This document shows, one piece after another, positions 1-7,864 of a stretch of DNA of 12,206 nucleotides (position 1 is its first letter; every line of letters starts with the position of its first letter). Position numbers and translations under genes: made by a program. Source of the stretch: an uncultured Pseudomonadota bacterium. Lineage in GTDB: Bacteria > Pseudomonadota > Alphaproteobacteria > CACZRW01. Location: assembly GCA_902783675.1 (NCBI GenBank), contig CACZRW010000054.1, positions 1 through 12,206 of the forward strand, written 5' to 3'. The notes beneath the pieces are model-generated. The model ran no database searches. It saw nothing but the letters and a program-made list of their open reading frames with translations, and had not been told where the DNA came from.

Positions 1-2463
1 AGGGAGCTTCTTTACCGAGACGAACCATAAAGGAAATTCGCCTTTTTCATTCTCACACCAATAAAGCCGATTTTTATTTCCGCCTTCCGGAGCTTTTGTA
101 TCGGGCAGGAAAATAATCGGCGCTTCCAAGCCTTTGGACGAATGCACGGTCGTAATTCTGACCGCCTTGACATCGCCCTGTTCCAGGTCCCTTTTCGCCG
201 CGACATCTCGAAGCTTAAGCCACGCCAAAAATCCTTGCAAAGAAGGCGTATTGTTAGTTTCAAAATCCAGAACAAGATTCATAAACTCTGCCAAAGCATC
301 ATCGGCATCAAGCCCCAATCTTTTAATAATTTTTCGGCGCCCGTTTAAAGCTCCCAACACATATCCGAAAAGCCGCGAAGGCAAAACCGCATCTGCCATA
401 TTCAAAAGCTCGGTTAAAGTTGCAACCGTCTTTTTATATTTTTCTTTACCGTTTTTACCTTCCGCTTTAGTGCGCAATCTGTCCCAAACCGTAGCGTCTC
501 CGCGCCCGAAACAAACATCATATATTTCATCTTCATCAAAGCCGAACAACGGACTTCTTAAAAGTCCCGCAAGGTTTAAATCGTCTTCGGGCAACAGCAA
601 AAAGTCTCCCAAGGCAATCAAATCCATTACCGCGATTTGCTCTTTGATTTTCATTCTGTCAATGCCGGTAACCGGCACATTTCTCGTCTTTAATTCTCTG
701 ACCAACTTTTCAAAAAACGACCCGCGTTTACGCAGCAAGACCATAATATCCTGAGGCTCGATTTTTCGTCCTTCGGATTCCAAAATATCGCCCTTAATCA
801 TTGCTAAGATTTTATCCGCGATTTTAGCCGCAAGCCTGTCTTGGGCAGATTTGGTTTTCACTCTGTCAATCGGCGGCAACCAAGGCTCGGAAGTATCATC
901 TTCCTCGGCTTTCATAGAAGGCCAAAGCTCCACTCTCCCTCCCGCTTCATCGCGAAAAGCGATATGCTCTCCGCCCTCATTTTCATCAAGAACTCCGGCT
1001 TTAACTTCCGAATTCGAAAGCAGATTATTAACCAAAGAAAGCACCGCATTTGTCGAACGAAAAGACACGGACAAAGGCACCGTTTTAAGCGTCTTTCCCA
1101 CGCGTTCAAGCTGCCCTTCGAAATAATTTTTATTAAGAGCAAACTTTGCAGGATTTGCTCCTTGGAAACTGTAAATCGACTGTTTTTTATCACCGACGGC
1201 GAAGATAGTTCTTTCAAAAGGCGACGCCCCCTCGCCGGCAAAAAACTCATCTGACAAAGCCCTTACGATATCCCACTGCTCGGCACTTGTATCCTGAGCT
1301 TCATCGACCAGAATATGCTCTATCCCGCCATCTAATTTATAAAGCACCCACGCCGCCGCGCCGCTTTTAAAAAGCAATTCCTTCGCCTTTAAAATTAAGT
1401 CGGAATAGTCCAAAAGTCCCTTGGTAATTTTACGCTTTTTGTATTGCAAAAGCACCTTATCGGCGACCCTTAAAAATGCGGCGACAGCAGCCAAAGCCAC
1501 CACCGTTTTCCGCTTTTCTTCCAAAGCAAAAACCCGCTCCGCCTCGCTTTTGGCGGGGTCTTCTTCATAGACTTTTTCGGGCTTAATCCTCCCCGTAGTT
1601 TTCCCTAAAAACACCAGTTCATACTGCTTGTAATTTTTTAACTTTTCGTCATTGGTAAGAGACAAAAATGCGGCAAGTCCCTCAGCCGCTTCCGACGCTT
1701 TTACGCCCCCTCTCGCAAGCAAAATATCCAAGATGCTTTTAACGCATGAAGGCAGCTTACAAATCTCGGCGATTACCTGTTCTTCACTTTCCGAAGGTGC
1801 CACTTCATAATGCTGATAAAGCGCACCGATTACGCCGTCAATCGTCCCGTATTTTTTCAAAGCATCATCGAACTTTGCCCTATCTTTATCCATAATTTTA
1901 AGGTCGGCAATCAGATCACTTTCATCAACATATAAAGAAATTATTTTCAAATCATCACGCAATTCTTTGTCGTGAATTGCCGCAGCAATAGACCTGTCCA
2001 TAAGCTCTTCGGCATCGCTCTCGTCCATCACTTCAAAATTAGGCGAAACGCCGGCTTCCAAAGGAAATCTTTTTAAAAGACTTTGGCAGAAGCTGTGAAT
2101 GGTAAGGATTTTCATTCCGCCTTTAGCCTCTAACACGCCGGCGAAAAGCCGCCTTGCTCTGGCAACAGTTTTATCGCTCGGCCTCTCTGCCGTCAGCTTA
2201 AAAATCTCGTCCTTTAGCTCCTCATCGCTCTCACTAACCCACCTTGCCAAACGCAGAGCGATACGGTTTTCCATCTGCGCCGCCGCCGCTTTTGTAAAAG
2301 TAAGGCACAGGATTTTTTCGGGCGGGCACCCGAGCAGCAACAAGTTCAAAACCCTATCGGAAAGAACCTTAGTTTTTCCGGTCCCCGCTGACGCTGCCAC
2401 CCACACGGAATCCTTTGGATTTGCGGCGGCTCGTTGGTTTATGTTAGGATCAACTTTATTCAC
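1..2463 (-). CDS. addA: AddA, helicase-nuclease subunit of AddAB, 3' end cut by window edge
   Basis: AddA is the UvrD/Rep-type 3'-5' helicase subunit of AddAB, which resects double-strand breaks for RecA loading. The frame is open from 2463 to position 1 (821 codons, no stop), so the C-terminal PD-(D/E)XK nuclease domain of this roughly 1,150-residue family lies outside the window. Helicase motifs are in order: Walker A ASAGTGKT (residues 24-31), TFTKAA (55-60), DEAQDTS (387-393, Walker B), GDKKQSIYSFQG (424-435), SFRST (467-471) and TVHSSKGLE (772-780). I chose the GTG at 2463 because GGAGG sits six bases upstream (2474-2470) and the protein then begins with the family-typical short lead into VWVAASAGTGKT. 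An in-frame ATG at 2478 would add five residues but has a poorer ribosome site. The start overlaps the addB stop by eight bases, so the two subunits are probably translationally coupled. All helicase residues checked are intact. Confidence 0.95.
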   Translation of the reverse strand, partial: MNKVDPNINQRAAANPKDSVWVAASAGTGKTKVLSDRVLNLLLLGCPPEKILCLTFTKAAAAQMENRIALRLARWVSESDEELKDEIFKLTAERPSDKTVARARRLFAGVLEAKGGMKILTIHSFCQSLLKRFPLEAGVSPNFEVMDESDAEELMDRSIAAAIHDKELRDDLKIISLYVDESDLIADLKIMDKDRAKFDDALKKYGTIDGVIGALYQHYEVAPSESEEQVIAEICKLPSCVKSILDILLARGGVKASEAAEGLAAFLSLTNDEKLKNYKQYELVFLGKTTGRIKPEKVYEEDPAKSEAERVFALEEKRKTVVALAAVAAFLRVADKVLLQYKKRKITKGLLDYSDLILKAKELLFKSGAAAWVLYKLDGGIEHILVDEAQDTSAEQWDIVRALSDEFFAGEGASPFERTIFAVGDKKQSIYSFQGANPAKFALNKNYFEGQLERVGKTLKTVPLSVSFRSTNAVLSLVNNLLSNSEVKAGVLDENEGGEHIAFRDEAGGRVELWPSMKAEEDDTSEPWLPPIDRVKTKSAQDRLAAKIADKILAMIKGDILESEGRKIEPQDIMVLLRKRGSFFEKLVRELKTRNVPVTGIDRMKIKEQIAVMDLIALGDFLLLPEDDLNLAGLLRSPLFGFDEDEIYDVCFGRGDATVWDRLRTKAEGKNGKEKYKKTVATLTELLNMADAVLPSRLFGYVLGALNGRRKIIKRLGLDADDALAEFMNLVLDFETNNTPSLQGFLAWLKLRDVAAKRDLEQGDVKAVRITTVHSSKGLEAPIIFLPDTKAPEGGNKNRLYWCENEKGEFPLWFVSVKKLP

Positions 2464-5371
2464 CTTCGTCCTCCGCATCATCGTCTTTTACCGACCACTC
2501 CTTTATGCGCTCCAAGTATTCATAGTCGGAATACTTCGGCATATCACCGGACCGCGGCGTTGCCAAATAGGCTGTGTTCTCGTCATCATATTTATTGATA
2601 AGCTCCACCAATCCTTGATAAGCGGCAGAGATCTCTCCTTCCACGGTCTCTTTTTTATCAACGGCAGAAGAAGTAAATGACCCGCTCGCTTTACCTGACA
2701 ATTTCCAATATTGCAGCTCACTCACCTTTAAATCACCGCCGATTCCCGCCTCGGCAAAGGCGCTCTTTTCCAGCATTACTCCTTCCAAAGGAAGCTGGGG
2801 CGCATAGCCTCTATGCACTTGCTTAGAGGTGGGAACTCCACCGGTTTTATAGTCAATGATACGCACTTCTTTATTATGCAAAATATCGATTCTGTCGACC
2901 TTGCCCGACAAAGTAAAATCCCCGCCCGCGCAAGGTATTTTTATCTCGCTTTTAAGCTCGCAAAAAGTATCCTTTATGGCTTCCACTTCCTCTTTCTGCT
3001 TTGCGATGAACCACTTTGCCATGCGCTCGAAACAAGGCAAATAAAAGGCCAAATCCGCGCCCTTTATTCCTTGCCTTTCAAACTCTTTTTCACCTATTTT
3101 CAAAAGCTCATCAAAGGCGTTTTCGGGCATATCCTTTCCAAAAGCGCCGACAAACTGCTCCAAAGAATTATGCACGGCCGTGCCGTATTCCGCCGCCCCC
3201 GGTTGATAGTCAATGTCTTTAAGCGCGGTAAGACCGAGAATATACTCGGCATATATGGAATAAGGATCACGCATCCACTTTTCAATTTTCGTCACCGACA
3301 TTTTCCTCGGGCGCACATTTACGGGAGGACACGCCCGTGGCGGCGTCATCGCCTTTATTTCATCGAAGCGAGGCATATCCACCTTTTCGGCAAAGTCCAA
3401 AAACTCTGCCTGCATAATACCGTCATCAATTCCGGCAGACTGTAACACCGCTTCCATTCTGAACAACCACCGCGAAGGAACGGTAGGCGCTCCGTCCTCC
3501 TTTTTCGCCCTTGTCAAATACACTTTAGGAAAGGAAAAGAGGCAGGTAAAATCGTGCGCGATGATTCCTATTTCCTCATCTTTGGAAGGCATACCTATCT
3601 GGGCTCTCATCTGTCTGGAAAGCCAAGGATCGGCATCCGGCAGCCTTGGGAAGCTTCCCTCGTTAAGCCCTGCGATAACAACGACATCGGCAGTTTGCAA
3701 CCTTGCCTCAATCGGTCCTAAAATATCAAGGCGCGGGTGAAACCCGTAGCGAGGACGAGCATCAAATCCGCTCATAAAGCTTTTAAACAAAGCGGGATAA
3801 TATATCGGATTGATTTTTCCGATATAATCACCATAGGTGAAAAGCTTGGCAATCGCCTCTGCCGCGTCTTGCCCGTCGTCTCCTTTCCACAAGCGCTCGC
3901 TGCCGCTTCTGTCCGCACTCGTCGCAAGTTGCTCGGCAAGCTTAACATGCGCGCTGAGCATATCCAAAAAATCAACTTCTTCACCGGCTTCAAAAAAGGA
4001 GAAAAAGGCCGCCAAATCCACCCCTTTACTTTTCAAATCCAAATCAAACGGCCTGCCCTGTCGCTTAGCTTTTTCCCACTTTCTGACATAGCGTTTAAAA
4101 TCGCCCATATCCATTTTTGCCGCCGCCAAGGGGTGCTTTAAAAGAGCTAACTTTTTGGAATCGTCAGGGCTTGCCGCCGCATCTGCGAGCAGACTCAAAA
4201 AGACACCTTCCTTTGTCTGGGTAAGCTTTTGCCCTGCGGAATCATTCAAATCCACACCCCACCGCAACATTTGCACTGCCACTCTTTTTGCCAAGTCGCG
4301 ATTAGTCGTGACCAGCATCGCCCGCTTACCTTCTTCCTCAAGCACCTGCCGCAGAATAAGCGCCACTGCCAGTGCCTCATCACCTTCGTTCTCGGCATCG
4401 ATTCGCGCCACCCCTGCCAAAGCATCTTTGCTTATTTTTCCTTTAAGCTCGCGCCATTTATCCGTTGTGGCGGAAGGGCGCATAACCTCTCTGATGAACA
4501 GGCTTTTCTGGCTTTGCAAAGAAGGATTTTCCAAAGAGGTAACAGGCGCAAAAGCCGTCACATCTTTCCTTGCCACTCCCATTTTTAAAAGCAACTGCTT
4601 CATTGCAAATTGCGGGCTGGTTTCATCGGCAGCATCCCAAGTTTCGTCGTCCGTTTCCGTATCAAGTGCGGGCAGAATCACAAGCCCTTTAGGCATATTC
4701 GCCACCACGGTCAAAAGCTTCGCCGTTGAAGGCAAACTTCCTGTAATTCCCGCTACGATTACGGGATATTGAGGGGGCTCTTCCTCCCACTTTTTCGCTT
4801 TTGCATATAAAAGCTGCACCTCGCGAGCCGCGGGATTTATCTTACCTTTTTCCTTAAGGATTTTCGGATAGTCTTTTAAAATAAGCTCTAAAAACGACAG
4901 TATGCTTTGCAGGTGAAAAGCAAAATCCGCGGGCACCAGATTTTTGATATTTTTAAGGTCCGTTTCCGACCTTTCAAGCTCGTCCAAAAACTCTGCCAAA
5001 GAATCCGCCAGCGCCGCCGCCTTATCGGGCGTAGGATTATCGACTCCGTATTTTTCATAATCTGCCATAATCATGGAAGTAAGAATTACCTTGCGTTCCA
5101 GCACATCAATCGCGGGCAGAATATCGTTACTTTCAAAAAAGGCGGTATCTTCCAAAGCCCTGAGCGCCACGATTTTCGGCAGTAAAAAGACCTCGCCCCC
5201 GCTTTGCCGCACAAAGGCATCTTTCAAGGTCAAAATCGCGCGCTTGGTCGGCAAAATCACGACCGTATTTGCAAGCGCCAAAGGATCCTTTTCCCCGTCC
5301 TTTAAAAGCTTTTTTGCCAGCTCGTCCGCCATTGATAACGACAGAGGCATATTTTGCACATTTGCCGTCAT
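2456..5371 (-). CDS. addB: AddB, nuclease/scaffold subunit of AddAB (alphaproteobacterial type)
   Basis: AddB partners AddA in double-strand break resection. The 971-residue length fits the family. The inactivated helicase fold covers roughly residues 35-690: the usual Walker A position reads VVILPTKRA (37-45) with no GKT, as in the alphaproteobacterial branch. The block VVVIAGLNEGSFPRLPDADP (563-582) is a strong family signature. The RecB-type nuclease domain starts near 691 (MSVTKIEKWMRDPY). It keeps H734, D826 in GKVDRID, D840-Y841-K842 in IIDYKTGG, and Q859-L860, so DNA cleavage by this subunit is expected. The four-cysteine iron-sulfur clamp of Bacillus AddB is absent: there is no C-terminal CxxC. 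The ATG overlaps the tsaE stop as ATGA, and the stop overlaps addA. Met8 is a possible later start, but the ATGA coupling favours 5371. Confidence 0.95.
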   Translation of the reverse strand: MTANVQNMPLSLSMADELAKKLLKDGEKDPLALANTVVILPTKRAILTLKDAFVRQSGGEVFLLPKIVALRALEDTAFFESNDILPAIDVLERKVILTSMIMADYEKYGVDNPTPDKAAALADSLAEFLDELERSETDLKNIKNLVPADFAFHLQSILSFLELILKDYPKILKEKGKINPAAREVQLLYAKAKKWEEEPPQYPVIVAGITGSLPSTAKLLTVVANMPKGLVILPALDTETDDETWDAADETSPQFAMKQLLLKMGVARKDVTAFAPVTSLENPSLQSQKSLFIREVMRPSATTDKWRELKGKISKDALAGVARIDAENEGDEALAVALILRQVLEEEGKRAMLVTTNRDLAKRVAVQMLRWGVDLNDSAGQKLTQTKEGVFLSLLADAAASPDDSKKLALLKHPLAAAKMDMGDFKRYVRKWEKAKRQGRPFDLDLKSKGVDLAAFFSFFEAGEEVDFLDMLSAHVKLAEQLATSADRSGSERLWKGDDGQDAAEAIAKLFTYGDYIGKINPIYYPALFKSFMSGFDARPRYGFHPRLDILGPIEARLQTADVVVIAGLNEGSFPRLPDADPWLSRQMRAQIGMPSKDEEIGIIAHDFTCLFSFPKVYLTRAKKEDGAPTVPSRWLFRMEAVLQSAGIDDGIMQAEFLDFAEKVDMPRFDEIKAMTPPRACPPVNVRPRKMSVTKIEKWMRDPYSIYAEYILGLTALKDIDYQPGAAEYGTAVHNSLEQFVGAFGKDMPENAFDELLKIGEKEFERQGIKGADLAFYLPCFERMAKWFIAKQKEEVEAIKDTFCELKSEIKIPCAGGDFTLSGKVDRIDILHNKEVRIIDYKTGGVPTSKQVHRGYAPQLPLEGVMLEKSAFAEAGIGGDLKVSELQYWKLSGKASGSFTSSAVDKKETVEGEISAAYQGLVELINKYDDENTAYLATPRSGDMPKYSDYEYLERIKEWSVKDDDAEDEGE
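2470..2474 (-). promoter_or_regulatory. Shine-Dalgarno site deciding the GTG start of addA
   Basis: On the minus strand GGAGG lies inside the last codons of addB, six bases before the GTG at 2463. It supports this non-ATG start over the in-frame ATG at 2478, whose first codons would contain the site itself. Confidence 0.6.
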
Positions 5372-5856
5372 AACGCCTGCCTTTCCGAAAGCTCCGGCGC
5401 CGCAAGTCTATCCTGCCACCCGCTGCCATAAGCTTTTAATTCCACATTGCGAGCGCCCTCGTCACCTTCTGCATTTTGCAAATGTATGCCCAGATAATCC
5501 CGAGGCATATAGTCCCCGATTTTTTCCGCCCACTCTATAAGACACACCCCGCTCAAAAGCGCCTCTTCAAACCCGATTTCCACAACTTCGTCGGGATTTT
5601 TCAAACGGTAAAAATCAAAGTGCGCCACCTCACCCAAGCTCGCATTTTTTGCATCATAAGTTTGCACTAAAGTAAAAGTAGGACTAGGAACTTCCACCTC
5701 CTCGCCGCATAGCTCTTTTATAAAGAACTTGGCAAAAGCGGTCTTGCCCGCACCCAAATCTCCATGCAAAGCGATAACATCGCCGAACTTCGCCATTTTT
5801 GCAATTTTCACTGCCAGCTTTTTTGTATCAACCAAAGAGGCGAGGTGCATTTTCAT
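5368..5856 (-). CDS. tsaE: TsaE, ATPase of the tRNA t6A37 modification complex
   Basis: TsaE is the small P-loop ATPase that works with TsaB and TsaD to place threonylcarbamoyl on A37 of ANN-decoding tRNAs in the cytoplasm. Visible motifs are GDLGAGKT (residues 32-39, Walker A), SPTFTLVQTY (58-67, the family's switch-like segment), HFDFYRL (79-85) and LIEWAEK (106-112). The 162-residue length is normal. I place the start at the ATG at 5856, which shares one base with the stop of the upstream gene (TGATG) and follows a GGCGGA stretch. A TTG one codon earlier and an ATG at 5850 are alternatives. It sits between a thermonuclease-fold gene and addB. In many alphaproteobacteria amgK and murU-type genes lie between tsaE and addB; here they are missing. 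Confidence 0.94.
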   Translation of the reverse strand: MKMHLASLVDTKKLAVKIAKMAKFGDVIALHGDLGAGKTAFAKFFIKELCGEEVEVPSPTFTLVQTYDAKNASLGEVAHFDFYRLKNPDEVVEIGFEEALLSGVCLIEWAEKIGDYMPRDYLGIHLQNAEGDEGARNVELKAYGSGWQDRLAAPELSERQAL

Positions 5857-6815
5857 CAAAACAATCCGCCGAAAAAGGACTTTGCTTTATTTGTAATCGA
5901 CGAGGACGAAGAAGCACTGCTGCGCTGATTTTCCTTTCTTCTTCGCCATTCGGAAGGAGCATAAAACTGCCCTGCCCACATGCCGTTTTTAGCATTTCTT
6001 GCCGCCTGCTCATAAGGAATATAAACCTTTGTCTCATAAGGATTGGCAAACGCCCAGCCCGATGAAACCATTGCAACCCCCAAATCATTATTATTGATAT
6101 TGCACACCGCCGACACCAAAGACATATCCGTCTGCCCCTGTGCCATCACCTTGCAATCCAGCGGTGTTGCACCCGTGAACTTTTTAAGCTGACGTATAGC
6201 CTCTTGCCCGCATTGATAAGGCCGCCCGCGCTTATCCGAGCAAGTCTGATCCGGATCGGGAGTATCAATACCGAAAAGCAAAACTTTCAAATCATTAACT
6301 ACAAACTGACTCCCCGATCTGATTCCGGAAATAGAGCCGACAAAGCGCTTTTCCTGCCTTGCCATAGACGCCGTGCTGACCTCTTGCTGACCGGAATCCA
6401 CAAGCATCGCAACGGGAACATAGGCGGTGCTGCCGTCTTGTTGCGTGACCGGAATATAGTCCCCTACCGCACCCGGAACCTGCCTCGGCGTGCCCTGTCC
6501 TCCTTGTCCTTCGGAAGTTTGCGCCCCGCCGCCGGAGCCGTCAAAAATACCTTTGACCTTGGCGGTGACCGTATCAAATGTCCCCGTAAGGATAAGCAAA
6601 ATAACCACGATGACAAAGGCGATAATCAAAGTTGAAAAACAGCCCAAAAACTTCCATAAGAACTTAAGGAAGAACACCATGCTGATAAGAGCGACAATAA
6701 CGCCCAGCACGCCTACCGCGATACTTTCGGGTGTTTCACCGCTAAGCCCGAAATTGCCCACACCGATACCGCCCAAGGCAATAATAATCAGCACTATCTT
6801 CAGCATAAAGCCCAT
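5856..6815 (-). CDS. Membrane-anchored thermonuclease-fold (SNase-like) protein, apparently catalytically degenerate
   Basis: The 319-residue protein has three predicted membrane helices (about 5-20, 31-50, 60-78). Lysines 51 and 55 in the loop between helices 2 and 3 suggest an N-in, C-out topology. A Gly/Gln-rich linker (92-112) follows, then an SNase/thermonuclease-like domain (about 156-290) and a Ser-rich tail. Family marks are FGIDTPDPDQTC (181-192), RGRPYQCGQEA (196-206), GVAMVSSGWAFA (246-257) and NGMWAGQF with SEWRRR. Cysteines 192/202 and 221/238 sit where exported members have paired cysteines, which fits a periplasmic domain. The expected DGDT motif reads RSGSQ (166-170), the first catalytic Arg aligns with Leu179, catalytic Glu with Asp187, and the YGR arginine region reads MSLV (231-234). 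Nuclease activity is therefore doubtful (inference from manual alignment). GGAAG lies just before the ATG; Met4 is an alternative start. It is first in the tsaE-addB-addA cluster. Confidence 0.8.
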   Translation of the reverse strand: MGFMLKIVLIIIALGGIGVGNFGLSGETPESIAVGVLGVIVALISMVFFLKFLWKFLGCFSTLIIAFVIVVILLILTGTFDTVTAKVKGIFDGSGGGAQTSEGQGGQGTPRQVPGAVGDYIPVTQQDGSTAYVPVAMLVDSGQQEVSTASMARQEKRFVGSISGIRSGSQFVVNDLKVLLFGIDTPDPDQTCSDKRGRPYQCGQEAIRQLKKFTGATPLDCKVMAQGQTDMSLVSAVCNINNNDLGVAMVSSGWAFANPYETKVYIPYEQAARNAKNGMWAGQFYAPSEWRRRKENQRSSASSSSSITNKAKSFFGGLF

Positions 6816-6839
6816 ATTCTTCCGCCGTTTTTCACAAAG

Positions 6840-6867
6840 CTAAAAACAAAGTAAACCCGAGTTTACT
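6840..6867 (-). terminator. Inverted repeat with T-rich tail: likely intrinsic terminator of the 6996-7772 gene, or an operator
   Basis: On the minus strand AGTAAAC and GTTTACT form a perfect 7-bp stem with a TCGG loop (6867-6850), followed by TTGTTTTTAG. This has the form of a rho-independent terminator for the coiled-coil gene ending at 6996, though the stem is AT-rich and 130 bases downstream. The same palindrome overlaps the candidate -10 of the next cluster, so a regulator-binding site is an alternative reading. A second pairing, CCGAGT/ACTCGG (6857-6870), is possible. Confidence 0.45.
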
Positions 6868-6888
6868 CGGCATCGGTTTCTTTTTCAA
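6860..6888 (-). promoter_or_regulatory. Candidate sigma70-type promoter of the SNase-like/tsaE/addB/addA cluster
   Basis: On the minus strand TTGAAA (6888-6883) and TAAACT (6865-6860) are separated by exactly 17 bases, about 45 bases before the 6815 start codon. The match to consensus is 5/6 and 4/6. The -10 lies inside the inverted repeat at 6850-6867, so the repeat may act as an operator or the match may be chance. Confidence 0.45.
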
Positions 6889-6995
6889 GCACTCGTTACG
6901 GGCAAGATGCAAAAAGTCAAAAAAGCCAACTGCCAAGGGCAAACGCCCGAGGAGCAAAAACAACGACCCCAAAGCCTAAAAATTAAAGCTAAAGC

Positions 6996-7772
6996 CTAGT
7001 GATAGCTTCCGCTACCTTCTCTTTCCTTTTTGCGTTTAGCAATCAAAACTTCGCGCACATTCTGATTTGTCGGCGCCTTGCGAGCACTGCGGTGAGGCAA
7101 GTTGATAGGCTTACCGTCCTTATCCAAAGGCGGCAATCCACGCAATTTCCTTATTTTGTTGTGCTCTGCCAGCAATTTGGGATTACCCTTGACATTCGCC
7201 AAGAAAGACAACCTGCGCACTTCTTTCACCTCTTTTTTAAGAGGCTCTTTCTCCCTTGGTTTTTGCAATTCTTTTGCAACGCGTCTCATCTCCATTTGCT
7301 TTACTTCCATGCGCTCAATCTGCGCCATGGAAATTGCGCCGCCGGCCATACCCAAAGCAAACAAAGCATTATCGCGATGCTGCTGAGCAATCATCATTTG
7401 ATTCTTTCTGTCCTGATGGACTTCTTCGTTCTTTTTTGCTTCCTTTTTGGCCTTTTCCAGTTTCTTTTGCTCTTCCTCAAGCTTTCTTTCTTTTTCCCGA
7501 ATCTCGCGCTTGATTTCCTCTTCGTTTTCAACCACTTCCTCGCGATATTCTCTCAAAAGAATGCGCCTGAAGATTATAGGATTAACCTTCAAAGCATACA
7601 CGCGCCCGCGGAACTCGGCAGGAATAAACATAGCTTCCTGAGACTTAGAGAACTCCTCGTGTCCGTCGTCATCACCACCGCCCGCGCCATACATGGAGAT
7701 ATAGGCATTTATGGCATCGTGATAAGCGCGCAGTCTGTCGCCTTCTGATAATTTTCTGGGATCGCTTGTCAT
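6996..7772 (-). CDS. Unrecognised charged coiled-coil protein
   Basis: I do not recognise a family. The 258-residue product has no signal peptide or membrane helix. It has a short N-terminal globular part (1-75) with a Gly/Asp patch GGGDDDG (31-37). A dense Glu/Lys/Arg heptad-like coiled coil runs from about 76 to 135, then a Met/Ala/Gly-rich stretch (124-163) and a strongly basic C-terminal half. The C-terminal half carries KLRGLPPLDKDGKPINLPHR (209-228) and a Lys/Arg tail ending in GSGSYH. The composition suggests a cytoplasmic structural, nucleic-acid- or protein-binding role, but this is inference. The start is well supported: GGAGGG at 7785-7780 lies seven bases upstream and a sigma70-like promoter precedes it. 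It is transcribed alone, divergent from coaE and separated by 180 bases from the next minus-strand cluster. The long, stop-free frame with typical codon use argues for a real gene. Confidence 0.82.
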   Translation of the reverse strand: MTSDPRKLSEGDRLRAYHDAINAYISMYGAGGGDDDGHEEFSKSQEAMFIPAEFRGRVYALKVNPIIFRRILLREYREEVVENEEEIKREIREKERKLEEEQKKLEKAKKEAKKNEEVHQDRKNQMMIAQQHRDNALFALGMAGGAISMAQIERMEVKQMEMRRVAKELQKPREKEPLKKEVKEVRRLSFLANVKGNPKLLAEHNKIRKLRGLPPLDKDGKPINLPHRSARKAPTNQNVREVLIAKRKKEREGSGSYH

Positions 7773-7817
7773 TTTTCTTCCCTCCGTTTAATATACGCTC
7801 TAAAAGTATCTTGCTTA

Positions 7818-7846
7818 GTTATCGCATAGAATACTGATTTAGTCAA
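7818..7846 (-). promoter_or_regulatory. Sigma70-type promoter of the coiled-coil gene
   Basis: On the minus strand TTGACT (7846-7841, 5/6) and GATAAC (7823-7818, 4/6) are 17 bases apart. This places the transcript start near 7811, some 38 bases before the start codon, with the ribosome site in between. It lies in the 92-base gap shared with divergent coaE. A plus-strand -10 candidate TAGAAT (7827-7832) for coaE falls inside its spacer, without a convincing -35. Confidence 0.6.
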
Positions 7847-7864
7847 TAATTTTAGGAAATAAGC

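Noticed and set aside
2099..2680. 193-codon plus-strand open frame
   Set aside because: It lies across the addA start and addB end on the opposite strand, has low-complexity Ser/Phe-rich shadow composition, and resembles no family.
6919..6948. Second possible minus-strand terminator (GGGC/GCCC stem upstream of TTTTTT)
   Set aside because: The stem is only 4 bp and is separated from the T-run by 12 bases, so the geometry is poor compared with the repeat at 6850-6867.
6999..7748. 249-codon plus-strand open frame opposite the coiled-coil gene
   Set aside because: Its Phe/Leu-rich content is the antisense image of Glu/Lys codons. The minus-strand frame has the promoter and ribosome site.
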